Assembly (NCBI GenBank): GCA_033439255.1
Contig: CM065891.1
Span: forward strand, 496,001 to 560,000
Reading direction: 5' to 3'
From: Hericium rajendrae
Taxonomy: Eukaryota; Basidiomycota; Agaricomycetes; Russulales; Hericiaceae
Length of the DNA stretch: 64,000 bases
Shown: positions 1-9,982 of the stretch, piece by piece
Layout of the letters: the number at the start of each line of letters is the position of its first letter
Position numbering within the stretch: the stretch's first letter is position 1
Translations under genes and position numbers: made by a program
Notes under the pieces: model-generated
Seen by the model: the letters and a program-made list of their open reading frames with translations, nothing else
Told to the model about the DNA's origin: nothing
The model's database searches: none

Positions 1-617
1 GCATCGCGGTCAAATCTGCCAAGTTCAATATGACCCAAACAATTTCAGCAAAATCATGGGAGCCGAAGTTCGCTTCATTGACTCTGAGTTTCGCGAGATT
101 GTGAACCTTGACAACATGAGGCCATTACCAACGCTGTTCCGACACCTACCTCAGCAAGCTCTGAGGGCGCGTCTTAGGTACGTCGTCGATAGGCGTTTCG
201 TCTGTTTGTTTGATTTTCTCACTATCAACGGGCAGCTTCGTGGAACTTATTGGGCCATCCAGCCAGCATCACATTGAAGCCCTCGAAGCCCTGCAGAAGG
301 CATGTGCAGGTCGGAAGTTCGTGGCGAAGCTCGATTCCTACGGTCCGTGGAGGGCAAAATTCGATGATCAGTGGAGGGAGCCACATCTGCGCTTGGTGAA
401 TCCTGGGGACAACCCCGAGAATCTTTCGGCATCTGTGAATGTTCAGCTATTGCGGGGTGGCCTTGCCTGCATTGACTCACAAGGAGATTGGTATTCCGAA
501 GCAGATTGGGCTACCAAGCACCTGCTGGCGATGGCTGATGTGAGTGCGAGGAACAAGGATGTTGGGATATATCGACGCGAGGAAGCCGCCCGTGAGCCAA
601 AAGAAGAGGTATCTTGA
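1..617 (+). CDS. Tudor/SNase-like protein, 3' end (array copy 1)
   Basis: The gene is open at the left window edge, so only its C-terminal part is visible. Exon 1 (frame 2, from base 2) encodes a Tudor-like barrel, from GQICQVQYD to ALRARL. An intron at 178-235 (GTACGT...GGGCAG) splits a Ser codon in phase 2. Exon 2 starts at 236 with FVELIG and runs to TGA at 615-617. Downstream copies at 3,763 and 6,063 have an intron at exactly this phase and position, followed by FVNSV and FIDLV, which supports the model. The second half has the extended-Tudor pattern (basic/aromatic core, then NVQLLRGGLA, like the iN..Lv..G.A motif). By family knowledge such domains bind methyl-arginine/lysine ligands, but I did not verify the aromatic cage. 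Function here is inferred only. Confidence 0.6.
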
Positions 618-940
618 GATCCTTATGCCATAGTACGTATGCATATTCTGTGACTACGCGTCGCTCCATGTCCGGTGAAGGATAATCAAAAGAATCATCA
701 CATTCGGAGCGCTGATGTTTCGTGGGACGCAACAGTGTAGACCTACGAAGCTGTTCCTTAGTTTGGGGTATTGTATCGACAGACTGTGCGCTATATAGCT
801 TGACCAAATGGAGCGAGGCTTTGGCGCTGCTTAGAGGAAACCACCATATTGAGCAAGTGTGCTATCGGCGCATATCATCCAGCGTATGTTCGATAGCCTG
901 ACCACAAACCTGGCAAAGCTGATTTCGTCCTCACAGATAC
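618..940. other. Intergenic, no gene recognised
   Basis: This is the spacer after the first Tudor gene. Short open frames on both strands lack codon structure, splice logic or homology to the neighbouring copies. I see nothing else in it. Confidence 0.5.
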
Positions 941-1133
941 GCATTAGTGGCCTCGCAAAGACTTAAAGACACTGATGGAGCAACTGAGGCAGACACAGAT
1001 AAACATAAATGACTTCTTTGCACGGCTCTCCGCTGAGAAAAGGGATCTGGATCACGCGAAACAACGCTGCGCAGAGCGGGACGTGCAGAATCGCGAACTG
1101 CTGAGCGCGGTGGGCAATTTTGCTGAGCTATGA
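941..1133 (+). pseudogene. Decayed coiled-coil N-terminus of a Tudor-array copy
   Basis: From about 941 to the TGA at 1,131-1,133 one frame reads as a heptad-like, Lys/Glu/Gln-rich segment (DLKTLMEQLRQTQ, then FFARLSAEKRDLDHAKQRCA). It resembles the N-terminal coiled coil of the copies at 3,763 and 6,063 (SAQIKQAQDTLDQLL). It has no start codon, is closed by an upstream stop, and is not followed by a Tudor part. I read it as a broken copy of the array gene. It could instead be an exon of an unrecognised gene. Confidence 0.35.
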
Positions 1134-1460
1134 GACAAGTACGACGCGTAGGAAGTAACCCTTGTACAACATTGCTTACTTGCGCGTGTATGTGCTGCTG
1201 TATTGATCCAAGTGACTCAGAATGAACGCATTGTATCAATTTGGTTATTTAAGTACCTACGTATGATGTGTCCAAGAAAGGCTACCAACGCGCTTCCATG
1301 CTTCTCCTGGGCGGCTCGAGCTGACAACAGCGCGTCAAGCATTTCTTCAATCTAGGACAAGTATTTGGAAGGCATCAGAATCTCATCATTTATATGCCAC
1401 GACTGCTCAGCGCGTCTCCTTGGTCCCTTTTGCCCCCGGTCTGCTTATACGGCATATACC
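1134..1460. other. Intergenic upstream of the Smr gene
   Basis: No gene is recognised. An in-frame ATG at 1,365 would add 32 residues to the next gene, but the ATG at 1,461 is preferred because it begins directly with a hydrophobic membrane-anchor-like stretch. Confidence 0.4.
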
Positions 1461-3000
1461 ATGCCCGGCCTCCTCACCACTGGGCTTGTCGTTGGCGTCG
1501 GTTACTTCTTGTACCGTCTCCTCAAGGGCGATGACGGGTCTGACCAAGGCCAAGGTGCCACTCCCACCTCTAGTGAGAGGCACGCACCGAGTCCCACTCA
1601 GGCTTCCCATCGGTATTATGCGGAACACGATTTCAGAGCTAACTCCCGGCCAAGTGTCAACAATAACATCGATCGGCAAACGCACCAGGTCCCCAAACCG
1701 CAAACTCAAGCTCTACAGACAAGCACGAACGACGAAAGGCTCTTCAATCAGTACAATCAACAACCGCTTCAATACGGTGCTACGGGATCATCGGCGAGTG
1801 TTCCCAGACCGTCCGTCAATGACGGAATATATGCGCCGGTAAGTCGAAGCAGAAGACTCTGACTCTTAGGAATACTCACTTACAGCCGTAGCAGGAACGT
1901 GTCTTGCCTTGTGGTTGTCACGACAGCATCCCTGCAACCGTGAGTATCACAAGGGATTTGAGTTTTGCGGATATTGATATAGAGCCATAAGTACTCCTTC
2001 CAGGATTACTCGCCGTATGATTACGAGGACAACATATCTGCGAATGTGAGTCACAGCCAAATTGAGAGGCTTCAATACTGACGATAGCCATAAGACATAC
2101 CCCACGGTCGTTTCGCCTGCTCTTCAGTCCAGAAAGCCTATCGCCTCAGTTGCGCGTCAGCAGAAGCCAAAGCCGAACGCCTATGCGAACTTGCAGGCTG
2201 TCGGTGTCAAGCAGAGATTATCCCACGTTGACATCAAGGCATCAGACATCGCAGCGGATGTTCATATCGAGGCATTGATTACTATTGAACTTGACCCAGA
2301 CGCCGAAGACAGTGACATCTTGGCCACCGCGAAGCAGCTTCGAAGAAATGCCCAGGCGGTGCAGAAAGAGCAGAAAGCATATGCCGAGGGAAGCAAGAAA
2401 GCAAACGAACGAGGCAGCAAATCAGTGGCCAAGAACCTAGCGGCAAGAAGCGCAGCACTCCAGACGCAAGCAGAAATTTTGAGCAGGAAAGCCGCAGATC
2501 TCTTTTTCCGAGGTTGGTTAGATTCTTTTAGTCGCTTTATGCCTTCACTGAACCGCCACGTCAAATAGTTCACAATAAGGTCTGTTTACAATGGGACGTG
2601 CCAGATCTCGACTGACTGGATCCCATGGAAAGAATCATAAATGGAACTGCGTCGATCTGCACAACCAAGGCGTCGAGGAAGCCAAACGCTTCGCTGCCTC
2701 CAGCATCCGCAAAGCCAGGAATGAAGGGTTTCGTTCAATGGTCTTCATTGTCGGTGAGTCGTATGATCTTGGAGACAGCCGATCGCGGCGCTGAAATCGT
2801 CGGTTGACCTCAGGTAAAGGTCTACACTCGAATCAGGGCGAAGCCAAAGTCAAGCCAGCTCTTCTAAAGTGGTTGAAGGAGTAAGTGACTCAAAGCCCGC
2901 CTAGCGGCATGATAGCGACTCACATGAGTCAAACAGGCAGAATCTTGAAGCAACTGTGAATGAGAGGAACGAGGGAAGACTGGTGGTAATATTGAATTGA
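1461..3000 (+). CDS. DUF1771-Smr domain protein with N-terminal hydrophobic segment
   Basis: Seven exons are inferred: 1461-1838, 1895-1939, 2004-2045, 2095-2512, about 2580-2753, 2814-2880 and 2937-3000 (TGA 2998-3000). The N-terminus (GLLTTGLVVGVGYFLYRLL) looks like a single membrane anchor and is followed by a low-complexity Gln/Ser/Pro region. Exon 4 ends in a DUF1771-type helix pair (QLRRNAQAVQKEQKAYAEGS...RKAADLFF). The last exons form an Smr domain: VDLHNQGVEEAKRF, the GKGLHS loop, and a C-terminus reading NEGRLVVILN, which fits the domain's final strand. Smr domains of this eukaryotic type act as nucleic-acid nicking or binding modules. The canonical DLHG is DLHN here. The intron at about 2,513-2,579 has a weak donor (GTTGGT). 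The other junctions are good and keep frame. Confidence 0.8.
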
Positions 3001-3454
3001 CACGAAAGGGAACAATCGGCTTTAGGCCACAAGTGATTTCGAACGCGTAAGCTCTGTCGAAAACATCACGGTCGGCTGGTATCCTTTGTATGATTGGTGT
3101 ATGAATATGGCAGCCTTTGTACGATTGGTGTACGATACGAGAAACATACATTGTTAGGAGACGAGCCGTATGACTTCGCCATGCAAACGCCAGTAGGAGC
3201 GGACATCAGCGGAGATTTGCATCGGAGTTTATTCACGCCATCAAGCTAGTAAGGCGCTCCAATATTCCTCCAGCGTTCACCACAAGTTCACCACAAACAA
3301 AATACTTACAGCTTCGACGTCGTTGCAGTCGACCCACGATTGATATTCGCTAAGCCTTCTGAAATCCTGGTTCTCTACAGAAACATATTAACATGGCGCA
3401 GTGGCAGGAGATCTGAAGCGTTGCTAACGGGCGATATACCACATGGTAGTGACA
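3001..3454. other. Intergenic, no gene recognised
   Basis: Short open frames occur on both strands, but none shows family similarity or splice structure. The stretch leads into the duplicated upstream block that begins at about 3,455. Confidence 0.4.
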
Positions 3455-3762
3455 GATCTGTCTTCTCGATTGAGTCCCTTTTATTGCGCCCTGTTGGCAT
3501 CCGATTTCCATCTTCAGCTGAAAGGTCAACGATCCATGTGGGTTCATGTGATCCCTGGGACTTTTGCAAGGCTTCGATTTCCTGGGACGAGTATGGCACA
3601 GGCACCCTCAGCATACATACATAAGTGAACTGAGCAACGGCGTCTTCTCCACCCTTGATTGATACCCGTTCTTATCGCGCGCAACCTGTGAGTGAGCGTG
3701 AACAATGGCGATGTAGAGCGATAGCAGACTCATCTTACGTTCCTAGGTATCTCATCGACCCG
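3455..3762 (+). repeat. Duplicated upstream region of Tudor copy 2, with 5'UTR intron
   Basis: This block is recognisably similar to 5,707-6,062, upstream of the next copy. Both contain TCTTCTCGATT, then TTTTA-TGCGCCCT, TTCCATCTTCAGC and CTTCGATTTCCT in the same order. Both end with a GTGAGTGAGCG donor (3,688 and 5,988) and an acceptor just before the start codon (3,746 and 6,045), so each gene has a 5'UTR intron. The tandem duplication therefore included promoter and leader. Confidence 0.6.
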
Positions 3763-5475
3763 ATGTCTAAATTCGTAGCGGACTTAGGCTCCGTCTCTGC
3801 TCAAATCAAACAGGCTCAGGACACCCTCGACCAGCTCCTTGCGAAGGCCACCAAGGAGAAGACCAAAGCAGAGCAAGCCGCGCGGGACAGTCGCGCTCAG
3901 CAGGCCCGACAGGCATTTGCGGCCGAAGCGCTCCTGGCTGCTGTCCGCGATCTGACCGATCGCCACAAGGAAACGCAGTCGACTGTAGCTCATCTTATGC
4001 TAGAGCGAGATGCCAGGGATGCAGACCTTAAGCAGCTGGTGTTGGCGTTGTTTGCGGAGAAGGAGATGAAGGACTGCGAGATGCGTGCGGAAGTGGAAGG
4101 CCTCTTAGCAGAGTCGAACCAGGCCCATCAACGGATGGAGGAGGCCGTAGGACGATTTTCGACAGCTAAGAACCCGGCCTTAGAAGTTATGGTGAGTGCT
4201 ATCTTTCGGATGTACGACGGCTTGCTTATGATCATTGCTGGCCTCTCTTGCCAGGCTAAGGAATCTTCGGACGCTCGACCATCCGAGTCGACCAGCTTGG
4301 TGACACCCGTCGTATTTCTGGACAGCCCTTGCCCAGTGAACCAAACTGATTGTCTTGCTCCTCAACCCGAGCAGCCCGTGGATGATTCATGGGTAGTATG
4401 TGAGGGCAGCCCTCCAGTCAAAGCAGAGTCACCTCCAGCTTCCTCATCCGGTGAACCGGCGGAGGGAGTTTCTATGCCGACAGAGAGTTCTAGCCGGCTG
4501 ATTGAAGAAACTGGTAGGCCGGCTGAGACGTCCGATATACCGATCTCCGAACCTGATGGACCAGCGGAAGAACTCCCCGTAGACGAGGCCATTCCGATTG
4601 AGCCGCTCGACTTGATCTGTGGTGCAAAAATCCCGAATAAAAAGAACCACTCTAATAAGAGCGGTTCTTTCCCATCCGTGATACTGGCCCATGTCCACGA
4701 TGAAACAAATTTCGGCATAAGTGTCAAGACGTCTCCGAACAGCGACGGTATGTTCTCTGTCCAGGTCTTGGCGCCGAATTTATTATGCTCATTTCATTCT
4801 TCCAGGCGATATTCGACTTCGGGAGCTTGAACGCGATATGGCTGAGTATTATTCCGCACACCCTAGGAAAGCAAGAGACTTTATTCCTGCAGTCGGCTGC
4901 TTCGTCTCGGTGCATTCTGGCGCCTCCTGGAAAAGAGCAGAGATCTCAGCTGTAGATGACTGCAGGCGGCATGCAAAAGTCCACCTGATCGACCATGGAC
5001 CCGACTGGCTGGTGACGTTCAGCCAATTGAGAAGTTTACCGACGAAATTTCGTACTCTTCAATGTCAGGCTCGATCCGTGAACTTGAGGTAAGACTATGT
5101 TGTCCCTTCGTCAACGTGTTGCTGTTAAGTATACTCACTGTTTCACGTGTCAGCTTTGTCAATTCGGTCAGTGAGGCTGACCCTCGTCGGCGTCAAGCTA
5201 TATCCCGTCTACGTGGACTTTGCGAGGGGCGACACCTCCGAGCCACAGTCGAATACAGCGAGCACTCAAATCTCCACGTCAGCTTGTCGGATCCGAAGAC
5301 GACAGACTTCTCCGCTGAGATCAACACACAACTGATACGGGAAGGCTTTGCATCCCTTATCCCCGGAAAGTTAAAGCCCGCGCACTCCAAGACAACAAGG
5401 ATGAACCTGAGAGCCACCGAGAATGCGTACCAACAGTCGATAAAAGCTCAAAATGCAGCATGGTGGTTTAGCTAG
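3763..5475 (+). CDS. Coiled-coil/Tudor protein (array copy 2)
   Basis: The start at ATG 3,763 follows the 5'UTR intron and matches the start of copy 3. Exons by paralog alignment are 3763-4191, 4255-4747, 4806-5088 and 5154-5475. Residues 1-143 are a coiled coil (SAQIKQAQDTLDQLL..., RMEEAVGRF). A Pro/Ser/Glu-rich acidic linker with repeated PAE/PTE units follows, then a short conserved block (FPSVILAHVHDE, FGISVKTSPNSD). An extended Tudor domain (VGCFVSVHSG...KVHLIDHG, LRSLPTKFRTL) and its SNase-like half (DFSAEINTQLIREGFASL) finish the protein. The Tudor part suggests binding of a methylated partner, with the coiled coil giving oligomerisation. This is inference. The intron 4,192-4,254 is a multiple of three and could be retained. 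Confidence 0.72.
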
Positions 5476-5706
5476 GCGATTTCTCGTTTATCTCGTTGCA
5501 CACCATGTGCCAATCCATATAATATGTTTGGATTCCTGATCTATCCAAATGTCCACTAGACGAGCCGGGGTTAATCCTGACTTTTGCCCTGCGGTGATCA
5601 TGGAAAACCAAGAAAATACTGATCCTTCCAAAAGCATAGGCGGGTCCAAACCGGGTGACGTTCTCGCATCTGCGCGGCCTCGTGTAAAATGCATGTACAG
5701 CGATGA

Positions 5707-6062
5707 ATCTTTCTTCTCGATTCGTCGCTTTTACTGCGCCCTATTTACATCTGACTTCCATCTTCAGCCGGATAGCGAAGAATCTGTTTGGATTCTTCTG
5801 CTTCTTCGATCCGTGAGTAGACTTCGATTTCCTAGGACGACTGCGGCGTAGGCACGTCAGCACCCATAAACCGAGCAATGGAGTCTAAAGAACTTTCGTC
5901 GACGCCCTCGCTGCACGCCAGTATTCCTTCACTCTCGATTAACAGCCTTCCTTATCGTTTAACAGCCTTCCTTGTCGTGCGTATTTTGTGAGTGAGCGCA
6001 AACGACATCGATGCAAAACGATGATAAATTCATCTGTATTTTCAGGGATCTCACTTGACTCC
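5707..6062 (+). repeat. Duplicated upstream region of Tudor copy 3, with 5'UTR intron
   Basis: This is the second copy of the upstream block described at 3,455-3,762. A local 20-bp duplication (AACAGCCTTCCTTRTCGT, twice around 5,941-5,978) lies just before the intron donor at 5,988. The leader intron ends at 6,045. Confidence 0.55.
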
Positions 6063-7730
6063 ATGTCGACATTCGTAGCGGGTCTGGACTCTATTTCTGC
6101 CCAATTCAAACAGGCCCAGGACATACTCGACCAACTTCTTACGACAACTATACATGAAAAGACCGAAGCGGAGCAAGTCGTCCAGAACAGCCGTGTTCAG
6201 CAGGCCCGACAGGCGTCTGAGGCGGAAGCGCTCCTGATCGCTGTACGCAATCTGACTGATCGCGACAAGGAAACACAGGCGAATGTAAAGCGCCTTGTTC
6301 TGGAGAGGGATGCCAGGGATGCAAACTTCAAGCAGGTGGTATTGGCGTTATTCGTGGAGAAGGAGATGAAGGACTTCGACATGCGGGCGGAGGTGGAAGG
6401 CCTCCTGGCTGAATCGAGTCAGGCTCATCGACGGATGGAAGAGGCTATAATACGATTTTCAGCCGCTACGGGCCCGGCCTCGCAGATTTCGGTAAGTGCT
6501 ATTTCGGAGGTAGTGACGTTCTACTCATCATTATTACCCGGCTCTCTTGCCAGGGACCTTTGGACGCTCTTCCATCAACGTCATCTATCCCGGGAAGTCC
6601 TGTTGTACCTCTGGACATCCCTTGCAGAGCGAACGAAGTTGATCATCTTGCTACTCCTCAAACCGAGCAGTCTACGGACGATTCATGGGTAGTATGCGAG
6701 GGAGGTCCTACAGTGGAAGTACCGTCTCAAGCCAACGGGCTAGCCGGGGAATCTCTCGAGGAGGCTGGTATGCCGACGGAGAAGGCTAGTATGCCGGCAG
6801 AGAAACTTAGCAGGCCAGCTGTGGGACCTGCTAGGCCAGGTGAAGGGTCTGCTACGTTGATCAACGAGTCTAGTGGACCTGCGCTTCCGGTGTACCCCCT
6901 CCGATGAAGCCGCTCGACTTGACTTGTCGTAAGAGTGGTTCCTTCCCATCCGTGATATTGGCCCACATCCACGATGAAGATGATTTTGGTATCAGCGTCA
7001 AAACATCTCCGAATAGTGACGGTATGTCCTTTTTTTGGCTCTCAACCTAGCCTATGGTTAAACTTGCTCATTTTATCTTCAAGGTGATGTCAGACTGCAA
7101 AAGCTTGAACGCGATATATCTAGGCATTTCGATGTGCACCCTGGCCAAGCAGACAACTTTGTGCCTGCAGATGGCCGCTTCGTCTCCGTGCATTACGATG
7201 GCTCCTGGCGCCGGGCAAAAGTCTCAGTTATAATAGAACAGACATGCCACGCCAAAGTTCAACTCATCGATTATGGACATGACGCGCTGGTGGCTTTCCA
7301 CCAAATGCAAAGCTTGCCGACGCAATTTCGCATGCTACCGATTCAATCTCGATTCGTGCGCCTGAGGTACGGTTGTACGATTTTTTCTTCAATAAATTAC
7401 TTCACACTTGTATATTCTAGTTTTATCGATCTGGTCGGTAAGACAGATACTCGTCGGCATCAAGCTATATCCCGTCTACGCGAACTTTGCGAGGGGCGAG
7501 AGCTCAGAGCCACTGTTGAAGATAAGAAATACTCAAATCTATATGTCAGTCTGTCAGACCCGAAGGCGACGGACTTCTCCGCCGATATCAACGCACACCT
7601 AGTCCGGGAAGGTTTTGCATCCCTGACGTTCCGTCTAAAGAAACGGACACGGTCGACAAAATTGAAGCAACTGGCAGCCGCCTTCGAAGAGTACCAACTC
7701 CAGCAGTCAATATCCATTGGAGAATCGTAG
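6063..7730 (+). CDS. Coiled-coil/Tudor protein (array copy 3), apparent frameshift
   Basis: Exon 1 (6063-6491) has exactly the length of exon 1 in copy 2 (429 nt) and the same coiled coil (SAQFKQAQDILDQLL; RMEEAIIRFS). Exon 2 starts at 6,554 (GPLDALPSTSS) and carries the same DDSWVVCEG motif and MPTE/MPAE repeats. It then meets a stop (VYPLR*, TGA at about 6,905), while the conserved block resumes one frame over (PLDLTCRKSGSFPSVILAH). No GT-AG intron that I tried restores phase, so I read a frameshift near 6,885-6,905. Downstream exons are to 7,021, 7,084-7,366 and 7,421-7,730. They encode an intact Tudor (GRFVSVHYDG, KVQLIDYGHD) and SNase-like half (DFSADINAHLVREGFASL). It is either a young pseudogene or a sequencing error. 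Confidence 0.6.
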
Positions 7731-7947
7731 TATAGGCGGAGTGATTTAGGATATTCCTTACGTCTTGTCGCATTCCTTGCACCCAGGCTTCAGTCTTACA
7801 CGAGACACGCCATCTAATTCTGGCGAGGAAGGACACATTCCAGTAGTCTAGCGAGTTGGCGTTGTGTATTACGTCTGGTCAAAATTATCAATGTATTGCA
7901 CTGTCCACCCCCTTCCGGACGGCAATACTATTCACCGTCTATACATG

Positions 7948-9682
7948 TCAAAGCTTCGTCGTGGAAGTCTGTGCCGACGACATCGCCGGATGCGAAGGCC
8001 CTGGATAGAAGTTCCTCAAAGACGGCCACACCCCGCCCTGGCCCGGCAACGCGCCCGGCGCAGAACCCACCCCGCGCCGCGCATCGCCCGCCTCGCCCGC
8101 GGGCGGCGAGCCCATCGGCCCCGCCACCAGCGCGTTGCGATCCATCATCATCGCGTGCACCTGCATGCGCAGGCCGTTTACGACCGCGCGCAACGCGGCG
8201 ACTTCTTCCTTCGTGCGTGCGGCCTCGTTGCCGAGCGCGAGCTCCGTGAGGCGCCACAGCGCGTCATGCGAGGCTGCGAGCGTGACGACGGACTCGCGGA
8301 CACCGGCCAATGCGCCGGGGAGGGTCGTGCTGAGGTTGAGGGGTGCGACAGGTGTCGTGTGTGCGGGGGCGGTGTTTTGTGGTGGGACTCGATCGGGGAG
8401 CGGAGATAGGGGCGGTGGACGCGTGAGCATGCTTGGGCCGGGGAGGGACGGTCTGGACGTGATGTCGTGCTCCGAGGGATACGGGTCATTAAGCGCTGGA
8501 GGGAAGTATGAAGCGATGTCGGGAAAGGTGGCAGGGGGCGGCGCAGTGTTTGTGTAACCCGGGTCTGTCGATGGGGCTTGTTCTGCAAGGAAGGGAGGCA
8601 TATCCTGCGCAGCATTGCGCGGAGGGGTAGGGCTGCTGATGTTAGAATGGGAGGGCCATGTCGGATATGGGTCCCCTGTTCTGTACCACGGTCCGAGCGC
8701 CGCTTTCACGACCTCCAGTTCTCGCCTCATGATTTCAACCATCCCTTCTGAAGCGTGCAGTCTCTGACGTAGCTGCGCATTGTCTTCGGCCAAAGAAGAG
8801 AGTTGGGTATCGGTTCTCTTGAGAAGGCCTTTGATCGCTTCATATGAGCAAATCGCGGTGTGTGATTCGGACAGCGCGCGACGTGTCCCAGTCCATTCGC
8901 AGCCATGGCTCGAGTGCGTGCATGGGACGATGAAGTCTAGACACGAGGCACTATGGGCAGATTGCTCGGAACGAGCCACGGCAGTGTCGCAGAATTCGCA
9001 TCTGCTCGCTCCTGATAAACACTTATTCGCATGAGACTAATGAAGAATGAGTTTGCTTCATGACGACCGATAAGGAATATTACTATTCACCTCTAATTCT
9101 ATAAGCTGCATTTCAGAGGCGCATTCCGGGCACCTGACGCATTGATGTACGCATTGCGAGCTATGGTTCTCTGCATCCTTTCGCAGGATCTTCTGATCAC
9201 AATCAGGATCAGGACATGGGATATTGATGAATTGACAGGTGTCTCGAAGGTGAGACGCGAGTAGATGTCTCTGACAAGTATATGGACAACCTGCGTCCCG
9301 CTGGGGACATTCCACAACGAGTTCGTCCACAAGCTGCAAAAGAAATGAGAAAAGAAGAAGTGTCAGATAAACAGTCGACTAACATGTCGAATAATCGGGT
9401 CAGCTAGAATGAGGCCCTCCGAGGTCAGAGAAGACCGGTCAATTGGACAATGCGGCGACGTTCGCATAGCATAGTCGATGCACTCAAGGCAGAACGTGTG
9501 CGAACATGTCCTAGTCGTCCTTGGCTCCACGTAGGGATTCCTACACACAATGCTCAGCGAAATCGGGTCAAATAACATGATATGATAACAACTCACCGGC
9601 ATATGCAACAAATGAGGTTCGAATTCGGAGTTTCGACATAGGTGTACGAGCTAGACGTCGCAAACCACGAATCCTGGTCCAT
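7948..9682 (-). CDS. RING / TRAF-type zinc-finger protein, probable E3 ubiquitin ligase
   Basis: Four exons on the minus strand: 9682-9597, 9540-9384, 9333-9091 and 9036-7948. All junctions are GT-AG and in frame, giving about 524 residues. Residues about 24-68 form a RING finger: ICCIC, then CSHTFCLEC, then CPID, so the last ligand position is Asp (C3HC3D). TRAF-type zinc fingers follow (VECPQRDAGCPYTCQRHLLASHL, CPDPDCDQK, HQCVRCPEC, SHANKC, CEFC, CTHSSHGCEWTG). Next come a coiled coil (LAEDNAQLRQRLHASEG), a Pro/Ser-rich linker and a second helical stretch. In known proteins this order recruits an E2 enzyme and mediates self-association. Substrate is unknown. It is divergent from the THI6 gene, sharing a roughly 300-bp upstream region. 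Confidence 0.8.
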
Positions 9683-9805
9683 CTTGATATGCTTCAGTGT
9701 GTTGTGTAGGCGTAGATGGTTGTCAGCACTGGTAGTGGTCTGAACGAGCATGCATGCCGCCGCTACGCTGGATAAGAACCGGCCCCGGGGGGTCCGCGGA
9801 GCTAT

Positions 9806-9828
9806 CGGATAAGATAAGATAAGATAAC
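9806..9828. promoter_or_regulatory. Cluster of GATA motifs in a bidirectional promoter region
   Basis: Four GATA boxes sit head to tail (GGATAA followed by three AGATAA) between the divergent RING gene (start 9,682) and THI6 (start 9,983). Fungal GATA factors bind HGATAR sites, and clustered sites are typical of targets. Which factor acts here is unknown. Confidence 0.45.
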
Positions 9829-9982
9829 TCGTTCCTCTTCAACGATCGACAAGCATCTTCAAGTTCCAACCTCTAGGGTCGTATTCTTGAGGTCGAGAAC
9901 ACGTTGACTTCATACTAGAAGTGGTACGTGCATTATACTTGTGCAGATCTCGTTATTGTCTAAGGATTCTGAAAAGTCTACC

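Noticed and set aside
3340-3628. Short frames upstream of Tudor copy 2
   Set aside because: They overlap the duplicated upstream block, whose second copy does not keep the frames open.
6840-6909. Intron that would rescue Tudor copy 3
   Set aside because: GT-AG ends and a 70-nt length look right, but the resulting phase gives a stop soon after the acceptor.
7864-8615. Frames opposite the RING/TRAF gene
   Set aside because: They are shadows of the GC-rich coding exon. The minus frame has zinc-finger motifs and correct splice sites, and these do not.
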